Origin: Paenibacillus sp. FSL H8-0048
GTDB taxonomy: Bacteria > Bacillota > Bacilli > Paenibacillales > Paenibacillaceae
Length of the DNA: 64,000 bases
Direction of reading: 5' to 3'
Assembly (NCBI RefSeq): GCF_038002825.1
Contig: NZ_JBBODF010000001.1
Location: 7,254,001 to 7,318,000 of the forward strand
Part shown: positions 1 to 7,638 of the stretch, piece by piece
Layout: the number at the start of each line of letters is the position of its first letter
Numbering within the stretch: position 1 is the first letter of the stretch
Translations under genes and position numbers: made by a program
The notes under the pieces: model-generated
Database searches by the model: none
What the model was told of the DNA's origin: nothing
Seen by the model: only the letters and a program-made list of their open reading frames with translations

Positions 1-1
1 T

Positions 2-358
2 GCTCCGGTGGTATTCCTGTCTGCGCTTACCAAACAGCGTCTGCAGAAGCTGCTGCCGGTCGTACAGCATGTGGCCCAACAGCACGCCCTGCGGATTACT
101 ACCCATCTGGTGAATGATGTGGTGTCGGATGCTGTGGCGATCAATCCTCCGCCTACGGACAAAGGCCGCCGTCTGCGCATTAACTATGTAACTCAGGTTG
201 CTGTAAAGCCGCCGACCATCGTGGTATTCGTCAATGATCCTTCGCTGATGCACTTCTCCTATGAGCGTTACCTGGAGAACAAGATCCGTGCAGCGTTCAA
301 TTTCGAAGGTACACCGATCCGCCTGTTTACACGGCGCAAATCCGAGAACGAAGGTTAG
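2..358 (+). CDS. der: Ribosome assembly GTPase Der (EngA), C-terminal part only
   Basis: This is the 3' end of a gene that starts before the window; the frame is open from base 2. The visible 118 residues lack any GTPase motif and correspond to the end of the second G domain followed by the KH-like domain that is specific to Der, recognised by the stretch with VVVFVNDPSLMHFSYERYLE-type sequence and the basic tail ending in RRKSENEG. Der is a double GTPase needed for 50S subunit maturation. The next gene, plsY, begins 12 bases after the stop, and the der-gpsA neighbourhood is conserved in Bacillales. Identification rests on the KH-like domain and gene order; the GTPase domains cannot be checked here. 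Confidence 0.9.
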   Translation, partial: APVVFLSALTKQRLQKLLPVVQHVAQQHALRITTHLVNDVVSDAVAINPPPTDKGRRLRINYVTQVAVKPPTIVVFVNDPSLMHFSYERYLENKIRAAFNFEGTPIRLFTRRKSENEG

Positions 359-370
359 GGGAGAAGAGTA

Positions 371-988
371 GTGGCGTTTGAACTTCTGGTTATCGTTATA
401 AGCTATCTGCTTGGCTCCGTCAGCTTCAGTGTACTGCTCGCCCGGCTGCTTAAGGGGATTGATATCCGCCAATATGGAAGCGGCAATGCGGGAGCGACCA
501 ATACGCTGCGTGTGATGGGGAAGGGACCGGCCATACTGGTGCTGTTTCTGGACGTACTGAAGGGAATTGCCGCAGTCTGGCTTGGCACATGGGCCGGGGG
601 ATGGGGAAGCTGGGTCGCAGTGGTCTGCGGACTCGCTGCGATCATCGGGCATAACTGGCCGGTCTATTTTCACTTTCGCGGGGGAAAAGGGATTGCAACG
701 ACGATTGGTGTGATGGCTACGCTGGTATTCTGGCCTGCGCTGCTTGCCGGTCTGATTGCTATTCTTGCTATTGTACTTACACGGTATGTCTCGCTGGGCT
801 CGCTGATTTTTGTGGCGCTTACTCCAGTCTTCCTGTTGTTCACGGAGCATACAACCCCGGAGCTATGGGGAAGTCTGATCATTGTGGTGTTCGCCTTCTG
901 GCGTCACCGCAGCAATATCGTGAAGATCTCGCAGGGCCGTGAGAACAAAATCGGCTCCAAAGCCAAGGAGGGGAATCGCGTTGTCTGA
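371..988 (+). CDS. plsY: Acyl-phosphate:glycerol-3-phosphate acyltransferase PlsY
   Basis: PlsY transfers the acyl group of acyl-phosphate to glycerol-3-phosphate, giving lysophosphatidic acid, the first membrane step of phospholipid synthesis. The 205-residue protein is mostly hydrophobic with several membrane segments and carries the family signatures YGSGNAGATN (about residues 35-44) and GHNWPVYFHFRGGKGIAT (about 93-110), both on cytoplasmic loops in studied members. Start is GTG at 371 behind GGGGAGAAGAG. It overlaps the next gene, gpsA, by 8 bases, so the enzyme that makes glycerol-3-phosphate and the one that uses it are translationally coupled. Length and motifs are normal for the family. 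Confidence 0.96.
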   Translation: MAFELLVIVISYLLGSVSFSVLLARLLKGIDIRQYGSGNAGATNTLRVMGKGPAILVLFLDVLKGIAAVWLGTWAGGWGSWVAVVCGLAAIIGHNWPVYFHFRGGKGIATTIGVMATLVFWPALLAGLIAILAIVLTRYVSLGSLIFVALTPVFLLFTEHTTPELWGSLIIVVFAFWRHRSNIVKISQGRENKIGSKAKEGNRVV

Positions 989-2021
989 TAAAGTAACCGT
1001 GCTGGTCGCGGGCAGTTGGGGAACTGCGCTGGCTACTGTGCTGGCGGCTAACCACTCGGAGGTTTATCTGTGGACGCGAAAGCCTGAGCAGGCTGCCGAG
1101 ATTAACGAGACACATACGAATCAACATTTCCTGCCGGGAATCAAGCTCCCCGGGAATATTATTGCCACCACGGACATGGAGACTGCCGTCTCCGGTTCGA
1201 AGGCGGTAGTCATTGTCGCGCCTTCTTCCGGAATGCGTCAGGTGGCGCATAGTCTTAAGCCATTCTGGAAGGACGATATGCTCTGCATTCACGCGACGAA
1301 GGGCTTCGAGACCGAGACCATGAAGCGGATGTCCACAGTGATCTCGGAAGAGCTGGGCTGCGGCGAAGGTGACATTGTTGTGCTCTCCGGGCCGAGCCAT
1401 GCGGAAGAAGTGGTACGGCTCTGTCCGACCACGGTCGTAGTGGCTTCGCCGGATGAGGGCCGTGCCAAGGCGGCGCAGGGGCTGTTCATTAACAATGACT
1501 TCCGTGTGTATACCAACAGGGATCAGCTGGGCGTAGAGCTGGCTGGTGCACTGAAGAATATTATCGCGCTGGGTGCAGGGCTGTCCGACGGGCTGGGCTT
1601 CGGGGACAACGCGAAGGCGGCGCTGCTTACCCGCGGCCTGGCCGAGATCTCCAGGGTCGGTGTGGAGATGGGAGCGAATCCCTTAACCTTCTCCGGCCTT
1701 GCCGGACTCGGGGACCTGGTCGTAACGGCAACGAGCCAGCACAGCCGGAACTGGCGCGCGGGCTCCATGCTGGGCCAGGGCCGGCCGCTGAATGAGGTGC
1801 TGGACTCGATGGGGATGGTTGTAGAAGGCATCCGGACAACGGAGGTGGCTTATGCAATCTCGCTGAAGCTGGGCGTACAGATGCCGATTACCGACCAGAT
1901 TTATCATGTGCTGTTCAAGGGCAGAACACCGCGTAATGCCGTGGAAGCTCTGATGGGCCGTGACCGCAAGACGGAGATGGAGGCTATTTCCCAGGAGACC
2001 TGGGAGCAGTGGCATTCCTGA
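981..2021 (+). CDS. gpsA: Glycerol-3-phosphate dehydrogenase [NAD(P)+]
   Basis: Reduces dihydroxyacetone phosphate to glycerol-3-phosphate for phospholipid synthesis, in the cytoplasm. The start is TTG at 981, eight bases inside plsY, behind AAGGAGGGG; longer versions would read back through plsY. The product is 346 residues, normal length. It shows the N-terminal Rossmann region, the catalytic lysine region GALKNIIALGAG, and the substrate-loop stretch GDLVVTATSQHSRNWRAG. One oddity: the nucleotide-binding turn reads VAGSWG (about residues 9-14) where the family normally has GAGSWG, so the first glycine of GxGxxG appears replaced by valine. The rest of the protein looks intact, so it is probably functional. 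Confidence 0.95.
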   Translation: MSDKVTVLVAGSWGTALATVLAANHSEVYLWTRKPEQAAEINETHTNQHFLPGIKLPGNIIATTDMETAVSGSKAVVIVAPSSGMRQVAHSLKPFWKDDMLCIHATKGFETETMKRMSTVISEELGCGEGDIVVLSGPSHAEEVVRLCPTTVVVASPDEGRAKAAQGLFINNDFRVYTNRDQLGVELAGALKNIIALGAGLSDGLGFGDNAKAALLTRGLAEISRVGVEMGANPLTFSGLAGLGDLVVTATSQHSRNWRAGSMLGQGRPLNEVLDSMGMVVEGIRTTEVAYAISLKLGVQMPITDQIYHVLFKGRTPRNAVEALMGRDRKTEMEAISQETWEQWHS

Positions 2022-2088
2022 TCACGTTCACCTTTTGCCGGAATATCTCATATGTTGTTAATGGGGATTGACGGAGGAGGGATGAACA

Positions 2089-2364
2089 GTGAGCAGAGAT
2101 TTTTCCAAGGATGCTTTGAACGCCATCAACAAGAAGACGGGCAAAAACATTTCGGAAGGTGCCATCAAAAAGCTGGCCGGTACGGTTAAGCCGGGCACCA
2201 CACAGAATGAAGCCCAGCTCCGCCAGTTAATTAAACAGGTATCCGCTATGGCCAAAGTGCCGGTCAGCGAGGCTACCGTGCAGGAGATCGTCAATGCTGT
2301 TAAAAAAGGCGGCGCCGGTTCCGGTACAATGGAGTCTTTAATGAAAATGATGCTGAAAAAATAG
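2089..2364 (+). CDS. spoVIF: Sporulation-specific protein SpoVIF-like
   Basis: A 91-residue soluble protein beginning MSRDFSKDALNAINKKTGKN and rich in lysine and small residues, matching the stage VI sporulation protein F (YjcC/SpoVIF) family, which in B. subtilis is needed for coat protein assembly under SigK control. Start is GTG at 2089 with a strong GGAGGAGGG site seven bases upstream. It stands alone between gpsA and a small membrane protein gene and is followed by an intrinsic terminator at 2382-2407, so it is likely a single-gene transcript. Family assignment is from sequence resemblance recalled by eye; no catalytic motif exists to verify it. Confidence 0.75.
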   Translation: MSRDFSKDALNAINKKTGKNISEGAIKKLAGTVKPGTTQNEAQLRQLIKQVSAMAKVPVSEATVQEIVNAVKKGGAGSGTMESLMKMMLKK

Positions 2365-2381
2365 CATATCCGTGAAGTAAG

Positions 2382-2407
2382 GCCATTCCTGCCGGGATGG
2401 CTCTTTT
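2382..2407 (+). terminator. Intrinsic terminator after spoVIF
   Basis: GCCATTCC pairs with GGGATGGC across a short loop and is followed by a T-rich tail (CTCTTTTT). It lies 17 bases after the spoVIF stop. Confidence 0.7.
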
Positions 2408-2565
2408 TCAGACTGGGCATAACTCCGGAAGGCAAGCTGAATCCGCGGTTGACGCCCTTTTTTTCTATTGGCAGGGGCTAATCTGTAAATTAATACTTAA
2501 AAAATGACGGGTTTCACGCTATAATAGTCGCAATCCGGGAAAAGTGAAATGGAGGCGCATGACCT

Positions 2566-2745
2566 ATGGACCCGATGACAAAAATGTGGCTGTCTCTGAT
2601 TGCGGTACTGATTATGGGCTTATCCGTTTTTTTGATTACTTTTGCACGCAGCAAGACGAAGGGCCTGCTTAGAGCAGTTTTATCGGTCATTGCCTTTGTC
2701 ATCCTGCTGATCGGGGTTTTGGGCGGGGCCGCTTCAATTATGTAA
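2566..2745 (+). CDS. Small two-helix membrane protein (DUF2768/YphE-like)
   Basis: A 59-residue protein starting MDPMTKMWLSL with two hydrophobic helices (about residues 7-26 and 37-56) joined by a basic loop RSKTKGLLRA. The start ATG at 2566 has GGAGGCG upstream at 2551-2557. Size, position near gpsA and spoIVA, and the helix-basic loop-helix layout fit the DUF2768 small membrane proteins that occur in this neighbourhood in Bacillus; I recognise the layout rather than a diagnostic motif. Function is unknown. In B. subtilis the corresponding region is transcribed during sporulation, but nothing in this sequence proves that here. Confidence 0.6.
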   Translation: MDPMTKMWLSLIAVLIMGLSVFLITFARSKTKGLLRAVLSVIAFVILLIGVLGGAASIM

Positions 2746-2822
2746 GCATTTACATTATACTCAGGCAGACGTATTTCTGACAGAATCGTTAGTTGATTTT
2801 ACAGGAATGGAGCGTGTGTAGA

Positions 2823-3446
2823 TTGATTGCCGGTTCAGGAATTCCTTATGTGCTGGAGACGGCACTGGGCAGCATTGCGGAGGAGCTGGATGGTATCGGG
2901 CCGGGTAAGCCGCCGGTGTGGCTGCTGGGGGGAAGCTGCGGTTTGCTGCTGCACGGGGTTCAGCTGAGCGCTGCTCCGCGCGATATTGATCTCTATTGTG
3001 ATCTGGAGGATACCGCGCAGCTTCATCAGGCACTGCTGAGATACACGGTCTGTGCGCCGGTAGAGGATTATAGCGGAGGCTGTTACTCTCTGCGCGGGCT
3101 CTACTTCATCGGGGAGGTGAAGGTTGAGCTGGTGGGCGGATTCAGGATCGGAGGCGGCTCCGGGCAGTATTCAGTGGATATCAGCAAGCTGCAGCCTTAT
3201 GCTCCGATATATGCGCTTGAAGGGAGCGGACGGCTGGCACTGATGCCGCTCGTCCATGAGCTAATCTTCAATCTGCTGCGCGGCAGGGAAGAACGCTGCC
3301 GGGCTATTGCTGAGCTGGTTAAGCGGGATATAAACAGTCATCTGCCGCTTCTGAAACAGCTCGTCGAGGAGAATCATCTGGAAGCCGCCGGCCTGCAGCC
3401 CAGGCTGGACAAGCTGCTGGGGATCACTGAATCTATACGTATATAA
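2823..3446 (+). CDS. Nucleotidyltransferase-fold protein, function unknown
   Basis: About 207 residues. The N-terminal third has the nucleotidyltransferase pattern: WLLGGSCGLLLHG (GGS at about 36-38) followed by PRDIDLYCD (acidic pair at about 54 and 56), as in the AbiEii/MNT/YqfB-type superfamily where these residues bind the nucleotide and metals. No C-terminal partner domain is recognisable. The start is unsure: TTG at 2823 lies 11 bases after GGAATGGAG, while GTG at 2814 and TTG at 2793 are in the same frame. It sits between the small membrane protein and a ferredoxin gene, with no antitoxin-like neighbour, so a toxin role is not suggested by context. The substrate is unknown. Confidence 0.7.
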   Translation: MIAGSGIPYVLETALGSIAEELDGIGPGKPPVWLLGGSCGLLLHGVQLSAAPRDIDLYCDLEDTAQLHQALLRYTVCAPVEDYSGGCYSLRGLYFIGEVKVELVGGFRIGGGSGQYSVDISKLQPYAPIYALEGSGRLALMPLVHELIFNLLRGREERCRAIAELVKRDINSHLPLLKQLVEENHLEAAGLQPRLDKLLGITESIRI

Positions 3447-3473
3447 CCTGAATGCAGGGAAGGAGGCTGTAAG

Positions 3474-3842
3474 ATGAATGCGAAATCGCAAATAACGGTC
3501 ACTTTCCTTCCGGAACAACGCACAGCTTCTGTCAAGCATGGTACATCGCTGCTGGAGGCTGTGCGCAAAGCCGGAATTGTCCTGCCTACCCGCTGCGGGG
3601 GCAAGGCGGGGTGCATGATGTGCAAAGTGTCGGTGGAGCATGGGGAGGCCGGGGCACTCAGACCTCCTGCGGAGGCGGAGAAGCGCAAGCTTGGCAGCCT
3701 GCTGGATGAAGGCGTCCGCCTTGCCTGTCAGGCCGCTGTATGGGGTGATGTCAGGGTGCATATCCCCGAGGACCCGCTGAAAGCGGCTGTACGCCGCAGG
3801 CTGGAAGCGGCGCGCCGTGGCGAAACGGAGGACTTATGGTGA
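3474..3842 (+). CDS. [2Fe-2S] plant-type ferredoxin
   Basis: A 122-residue protein with the [2Fe-2S] ligand pattern CGGKAGCMMC (cysteines at about 41, 47 and 50) and a fourth cysteine at about 85 in VRLACQAAV, the spacing of plant/adrenodoxin-type ferredoxins. It is expected to be a small cytoplasmic electron carrier; the partner is not evident. The C-terminal 25 residues are basic and unlike the fold. Start ATG at 3474 has AAGGAGG upstream. The end overlaps the start region of the following lipoprotein gene by frame, though that gene's likely start (3896) is 53 bases further on. Confidence 0.88.
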   Translation: MNAKSQITVTFLPEQRTASVKHGTSLLEAVRKAGIVLPTRCGGKAGCMMCKVSVEHGEAGALRPPAEAEKRKLGSLLDEGVRLACQAAVWGDVRVHIPEDPLKAAVRRRLEAARRGETEDLW

Positions 3843-3895
3843 AGGCTACTACAGGCACATACGCAACCATAAACGAACAGAGAGGAGCCCTGCGA

Positions 3896-4654
3896 ATGGA
3901 CTCTATGCAGCTGGTGAAGCTCCGGCAGAGGCGGAACAGGTCTGCTATTCAGCTGCCTTTGCTTGTCCTGCTGCTCTTGTCTCTAAGCGGCTGCATGTAT
4001 CCCCGGGAGCAGCAGCAGCCCGGCAGCAGTTACCGCGAGAGTGTGAAGCGGGTGCAGGCTGCGGTCGATGATTATCAGGAGCAGAATGGGCTACTGCCGA
4101 TCTTGACCAGCGATCAGGCCACGCCCAGATACGAGAAATTCGTGATTGACCTGAATAAGCTGCAGCAGGAAGGATACCTGGATGAGATCCCGGCAGCAGC
4201 GTTCGAGAAGGGCGGGAGCGCCCGTTTCCTGGTGCTGGATGAGGAGACGGACCCGCAGGTCAAACTGATGGACCTGGTGACCGTGCAGAAGGTTAACGAT
4301 ATCCAGCGTAAGGTGAACCTCTATAAGTCTGCCTACGGCGGGAAGCTTCCGGCAGGAGAGGAGCTGTATCCGGGCCTTGTGTCCATTGACGCCAAACGGG
4401 CAGGGACCGCGACAATCAAGCTAAGCAGCGTATATTCGGGCCAGCCGCTGGAATTCCTGATGGATAGCAGCGGGACGGTCTATGTGGATTACAGCGGGGA
4501 TATCTCCTCGGCCATAGATAAGAACGGCAGTGAACCTGCGGCAGACCGTGATCTGCGTCTGGAGCTGGACCAGGCTTCTTATTATGTTCCCGTCAAGTCA
4601 CTCCCTTACCTGTGGGCCCACGGCCGTCCGGTTCCGCAGGCTCCGCAAGAATAA
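3896..4654 (+). CDS. YphF-like lipoprotein
   Basis: A 252-residue exported lipoprotein: basic N-terminus, hydrophobic segment LLVLLLLSLSG and lipobox LSGC with the lipidated cysteine at about residue 33. The mature part begins MYPREQQ and carries a repeated DYQEQNGLLPI / LYKSAYGGKLPAG motif, suggesting two copies of a short alpha/beta unit. It resembles B. subtilis YphF, which lies in the same place beside spoIVA; role unknown. The open frame begins at 3836, but ATG at 3896 has GAGGAG eight bases ahead and places the signal peptide correctly, so I use it. Likely anchored on the outer face of the cytoplasmic membrane. Confidence 0.75.
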   Translation: MDSMQLVKLRQRRNRSAIQLPLLVLLLLSLSGCMYPREQQQPGSSYRESVKRVQAAVDDYQEQNGLLPILTSDQATPRYEKFVIDLNKLQQEGYLDEIPAAAFEKGGSARFLVLDEETDPQVKLMDLVTVQKVNDIQRKVNLYKSAYGGKLPAGEELYPGLVSIDAKRAGTATIKLSSVYSGQPLEFLMDSSGTVYVDYSGDISSAIDKNGSEPAADRDLRLELDQASYYVPVKSLPYLWAHGRPVPQAPQE

Positions 4655-4675
4655 CGATGCAGTATTTTTACTTAA

Positions 4676-4713
4676 AGCAGCAGATCTCCGAGGGCGGGGA
4701 CTGCTGTTTTTTT
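4676..4713 (+). terminator. Intrinsic terminator before spoIVA
   Basis: CAGCAGATCTCC can pair with GGGGACTGCTG, and the stem runs into eight T residues. It lies just after the lipoprotein gene stop at 4654. Confidence 0.75.
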
Positions 4714-4844
4714 GCCAGGAAGGATAGTAGTTCTAGGGTGCAGGCCTCCCTCATAGACTTGATGAGAAGACTTCCGGGTGTCTTGACGCAGTGGCTAGCT
4801 GGAACTGGTATACGAAATTTCAGATGCAAAATGCGCGGACGCTT

Positions 4845-4873
4845 GTCATAAATCCGTTACGGATACATATGAT
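4845..4873 (+). promoter_or_regulatory. Candidate SigE promoter for spoIVA
   Basis: GTCATAAA at 4845-4852 and CATATGAT at 4866-4873, with 15 bases between the two ATA/CATA cores, resemble the SigE consensus (-35 ATA, -10 CATAnnnT). spoIVA of B. subtilis is transcribed by SigE in the mother cell. The site lies about 200 bases before the start codon, leaving a long leader (4880-5073) in which I see no other gene. The assignment is inference from the match. Confidence 0.5.
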
Positions 4874-5073
4874 GATACTAGTCCAAATGCATGTCCGAGC
4901 ATTCGGAGTTTAGCGCGGGGCAACCTTGCTTCGCCTCAGGCAAGTAAGCTAGGCTTCGGGCGGGCAAAGCTTAGTCCGGTGGTTGTCCTGCAAGGGTCAG
5001 TTTGCCGGCGGAACGCGAAGTCGATGCTCTTCAGGCATTTTTTCTTCGGAGTAATATGAGGAGGGGATCTCTT

Positions 5074-6552
5074 TTGGAAAAAGTGGATATTTTCAAGGAC
5101 ATTGCCGAGCGTACCGGCGGAGACATTTATCTTGGCGTCGTCGGCGCGGTTCGCACGGGGAAATCGACATTCATCAAGCGCTTCATGGAAACGATTGTTC
5201 TGCCGAACATCACCAGTGAATCAGACCGCGTAAGAGCGGTCGATGAGCTGCCGCAAAGTGCGGCAGGCAAAACGATTATGACTACCGAGCCTAAATTCGT
5301 ACCCAACAATGCGGTGCAGATTAAGGTGGCCGAAGGGCTGGAGGTCAACGTCCGGCTGGTCGATTGTGTAGGCTATGCAGTAGAAGGAGCAAAAGGGTAT
5401 GAGGATGAGAATGGTCCGCGGATGATCTCGACGCCATGGTTCGAGGAACCGATTCCTTTCCAGGAAGCGGCTGAAATCGGGACACGCAAGGTCATTCAGG
5501 AGCACTCCACTCTGGGTGTGGTAGTCACTACAGACGGTACGATTGCTGAGATTCCGCGGAGCTCGTATGTCGATTCCGAAGAGCGCGTCATTGCAGAGCT
5601 AAAGGAGGTCGGCAAGCCGTTCGTGCTGGTCATCAACTCGACCCGGCCGCGCAGTGAGGAAGTCCAGCAGCTCCGCAGTGAGCTTGCCCTCAAATATGAC
5701 ATTCCGGTGATGACGCTCAGCGCTGCGAATATGACCGAGGACGATGTAACCGGTGTACTGCGCGAAGTGCTGTATGAATTCCCTGTACATGAAGTCAATG
5801 TTAACCTGCCAAGCTGGGTGATGGTGCTGGGTGAGAATCACTGGCTGCGCAGCAGCTATGAGAATTCTGTCCGCGATACCGTGAAGGATATCCGCCGTCT
5901 GCGTGATGTGGACCGCCTGGTCTCACAGTTTACCGAATATGATTTCATCGACCGGGCAGGCCTCAGCGGCATGAACATGGGCCAGGGGGTAGCCGAGATC
6001 GACCTCTATGCTCCCGAAGAACTGTATGATCAGGTGCTGATGGAGGTAGTCGGGGTCGAGATCCGCGGCAAGGATCACCTGCTCCAGCTGATGCAGGACT
6101 TCTCCCACGCCAAGCGCGAATATGACCGCTTCTCGGAAGCACTGGAAATGGTGAAGACCACGGGGTATGGCATCGCCGCACCTTCCCTGGCTGAGATGGC
6201 GCTGGATGAACCTGAGCTGATCCGTCAAGGCTCCCGCTTCGGAGTCCGGCTGAAGGCTACGGCACCGTCGATCCACATGATCCGGGTGGATGTCGAGTCG
6301 GAGTTCTCGCCGATCATCGGTACGGAGAAGCAGAGTGAAGAGCTGGTGCGCTACCTGATGCAGGACTTTGAGAATGACCCGATCAAAATCTGGGAATCCG
6401 ATATCTTCGGCCGGTCCCTGCATTCCATAGTCCGCGAAGGCATCCAGGGTAAGATCGCGATGATGCCGGACAATGCCCGCTACAAGCTGCAGGAAACGCT
6501 GGGCCGGATTATCAACGAGGGCTCGGGCGGCCTGATCGCCATCATCCTCTAA
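5074..6552 (+). CDS. spoIVA: Stage IV sporulation protein A, coat morphogenetic ATPase
   Basis: SpoIVA polymerises on the forespore surface using ATP hydrolysis and forms the base on which the coat is built, also being needed for cortex formation. The 492-residue product equals the B. subtilis length. The Walker A sequence GAVRTGKST is at about residues 24-32, with the TRAFAC-type domain following (VRLVDCVGYAVEGAKGY as switch/Walker B region), a helical middle region and a conserved C-terminus ending GGLIAIIL that in B. subtilis contacts SpoVM. Start is TTG at 5074 behind GAGGAGGGG; the frame is open upstream to 5002 but no other start has a site. A candidate SigE promoter lies at 4845-4873 and a terminator at 6574-6598, so it is a single-gene unit. 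Confidence 0.98.
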   Translation: MEKVDIFKDIAERTGGDIYLGVVGAVRTGKSTFIKRFMETIVLPNITSESDRVRAVDELPQSAAGKTIMTTEPKFVPNNAVQIKVAEGLEVNVRLVDCVGYAVEGAKGYEDENGPRMISTPWFEEPIPFQEAAEIGTRKVIQEHSTLGVVVTTDGTIAEIPRSSYVDSEERVIAELKEVGKPFVLVINSTRPRSEEVQQLRSELALKYDIPVMTLSAANMTEDDVTGVLREVLYEFPVHEVNVNLPSWVMVLGENHWLRSSYENSVRDTVKDIRRLRDVDRLVSQFTEYDFIDRAGLSGMNMGQGVAEIDLYAPEELYDQVLMEVVGVEIRGKDHLLQLMQDFSHAKREYDRFSEALEMVKTTGYGIAAPSLAEMALDEPELIRQGSRFGVRLKATAPSIHMIRVDVESEFSPIIGTEKQSEELVRYLMQDFENDPIKIWESDIFGRSLHSIVREGIQGKIAMMPDNARYKLQETLGRIINEGSGGLIAIIL

Positions 6553-6573
6553 ATAAAATAAGCTTGTCCTTTG

Positions 6574-6598
6574 GAGCGGGAGCATTTCCCGCTCTTTT
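6574..6598 (+). terminator. Intrinsic terminator after spoIVA
   Basis: GAGCGGGA, loop GCATT, TCCCGCTC, then TTTTGC. Eight-base perfect stem directly after spoIVA. Confidence 0.85.
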
Positions 6599-6751
6599 GC
6601 TATTTCCGGGTCCGCATGCGGATAGAGTGGAAAAGGGGAATTCTCCCTGGAAAGCTTCCGTTTTTACGGCATAACTGGTAGTAATAGACTGCGCAATTAC
6701 AGCGGAATGATGGGAAACCTGCTACTTTCTGCTCCTTTTTTAAGGAACGCC

Positions 6752-6780
6752 TTGATATTATGGTTGGGCTGTATTACTAT
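6752..6780 (+). promoter_or_regulatory. Candidate upstream SigA promoter of hbs
   Basis: TTGATA at 6752-6757, 17-base spacer, TACTAT at 6775-6780. Together with a second site at 6847 it would give hbs two promoters, as known for B. subtilis hbs. Inference from consensus match only. Confidence 0.5.
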
Positions 6781-6846
6781 AAGTTTGTTGCGCTTCTAGA
6801 AGAGAGGTGCCAGTACCCTAGTAATAAACGGGATTATCACGTATAT

Positions 6847-6875
6847 TTTACGTTGAAACGGAAACAGTGTATGAT
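6847..6875 (+). promoter_or_regulatory. Candidate proximal SigA promoter of hbs
   Basis: TTTACG at 6847-6852, 17-base spacer, TATGAT at 6870-6875; start of transcription expected about 6882, 26 bases before the hbs start codon. Confidence 0.55.
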
Positions 6876-6907
6876 ACCGGAACTTTTAACCAGGGAGGTG
6901 AGAAGAC

Positions 6908-7180
6908 ATGAATAAATCAGATTTGATCAATGTAGTTACAGAAGCAACTGAACTTCCCAAAAAAGATGCTACGAAAGCGGTAGATGCCGTTTTTGAAGCA
7001 ATCACAGGTGCACTGCAAAGCGGCGATAAGGTTCAGCTGGTTGGCTTCGGAAACTTTGAAGTGCGCGAACGTTCCGCACGTAAAGGCCGCAACCCGCAGA
7101 CTGGTGAAGAAATCGAAATTCCTTCAAGCAAAGTACCGGCTTTCAAACCCGGTAAAGCGCTGAAAGACGGAATCAAATAA
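6908..7180 (+). CDS. hbs: Nucleoid protein HU
   Basis: A 90-residue HU protein that binds and bends DNA without strong sequence preference and is usually essential and abundant in Bacillales. It has the standard fold in full: MNKSDLINVV start, helix-turn with LPKKDATKAV, the signature GFGNFEVRERSARKGRNPQT (about residues 46-65) that forms the DNA-binding arm, and the C-terminal FKPGKALKDGIK. Start ATG at 6908 lies after GGGAGGTGAG. Two candidate promoters precede it and a strong terminator (7222-7251) follows, consistent with a separately and strongly expressed gene. As in B. subtilis it sits between spoIVA and mtrB. Confidence 0.98.
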   Translation: MNKSDLINVVTEATELPKKDATKAVDAVFEAITGALQSGDKVQLVGFGNFEVRERSARKGRNPQTGEEIEIPSSKVPAFKPGKALKDGIK

Positions 7181-7221
7181 AGATTTCTACATATCTGCCC
7201 CATAGTCCTTGAATACCAACG

Positions 7222-7251
7222 ATGCCGCCTTCCAGGGCGGCATTTGTTTTT
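7222..7251 (+). terminator. Intrinsic terminator after hbs
   Basis: ATGCCGCC pairs with GGCGGCAT (7236-7243) and is followed by TTGTTTTTG. Confidence 0.85.
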
Positions 7252-7282
7252 GAGAGGCTCATAAACTTTGAGGAGGATTACA

Positions 7283-7531
7283 ATGACTGAGAAGAAGAAT
7301 GAAGTGAATCCTGCGCCGTCCGGCAGCGACTACATCGTAGTTAAGGCCAAGGAGAACGGTGTTCAGGTCATCGGGCTGACCAGAGGGCTGGACACACGGT
7401 TTCACCATACGGAGAAGCTGGACAAAGGCGAGGTGCTCATTGCCCAATTCACCGATCACACCTCAGCAATGAAAATCCGCGGCAAGGCTGAAATCTGGAG
7501 CAAACACGGACAATTAGAGAGTGAAAGCTGA
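7283..7531 (+). CDS. mtrB: TRAP, tryptophan RNA-binding attenuation protein
   Basis: An 82-residue TRAP subunit. In Bacillus eleven subunits form a ring that, when loaded with tryptophan, wraps RNA carrying 11 or so GAG/UAG triplets and so represses the trp operon. Nearly the whole sequence aligns with B. subtilis MtrB: SDYIVVKAKENGVQVIGLTR, then GLDTRFHHTEKLDKGEVLIA, QFTDHTSAMKIRGKA. The KGE and KxR residues known to contact RNA bases (KGEV; MKIRG) are present, as is the tryptophan-pocket FHHTEKL/T-H-T region. Start ATG at 7283 follows GAGGAGG. A fitting target with twelve spaced triplets lies 10 kb downstream before trpE (17763-17835). Between its own promoterless gap and a terminator at 7531 it may be read from hbs or alone; folE (mtrA), its usual partner, is not here. 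Confidence 0.97.
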   Translation: MTEKKNEVNPAPSGSDYIVVKAKENGVQVIGLTRGLDTRFHHTEKLDKGEVLIAQFTDHTSAMKIRGKAEIWSKHGQLESES

Positions 7532-7556
7532 AAAGCAGGCATAGCCTGCTTTTTTT
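7531..7556 (+). terminator. Intrinsic terminator after mtrB
   Basis: AAAAGCAGGC, loop ATA, GCCTGCTTTT and further T residues. The stem starts at the last base of the mtrB stop codon. Confidence 0.9.
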
Positions 7557-7638
7557 CAAAATATAACTAGATATGGGCCGCTCTGCGGTGCCGTATAATC
7601 CTGCATAGCAGCGGAAACTATGAGTAGGGGGGCATGTT

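Noticed and set aside
5923..6585. 220-residue minus-strand frame opposite spoIVA
   Set aside because: Shadow of spoIVA, runs over the spoIVA terminator, no supporting signals.
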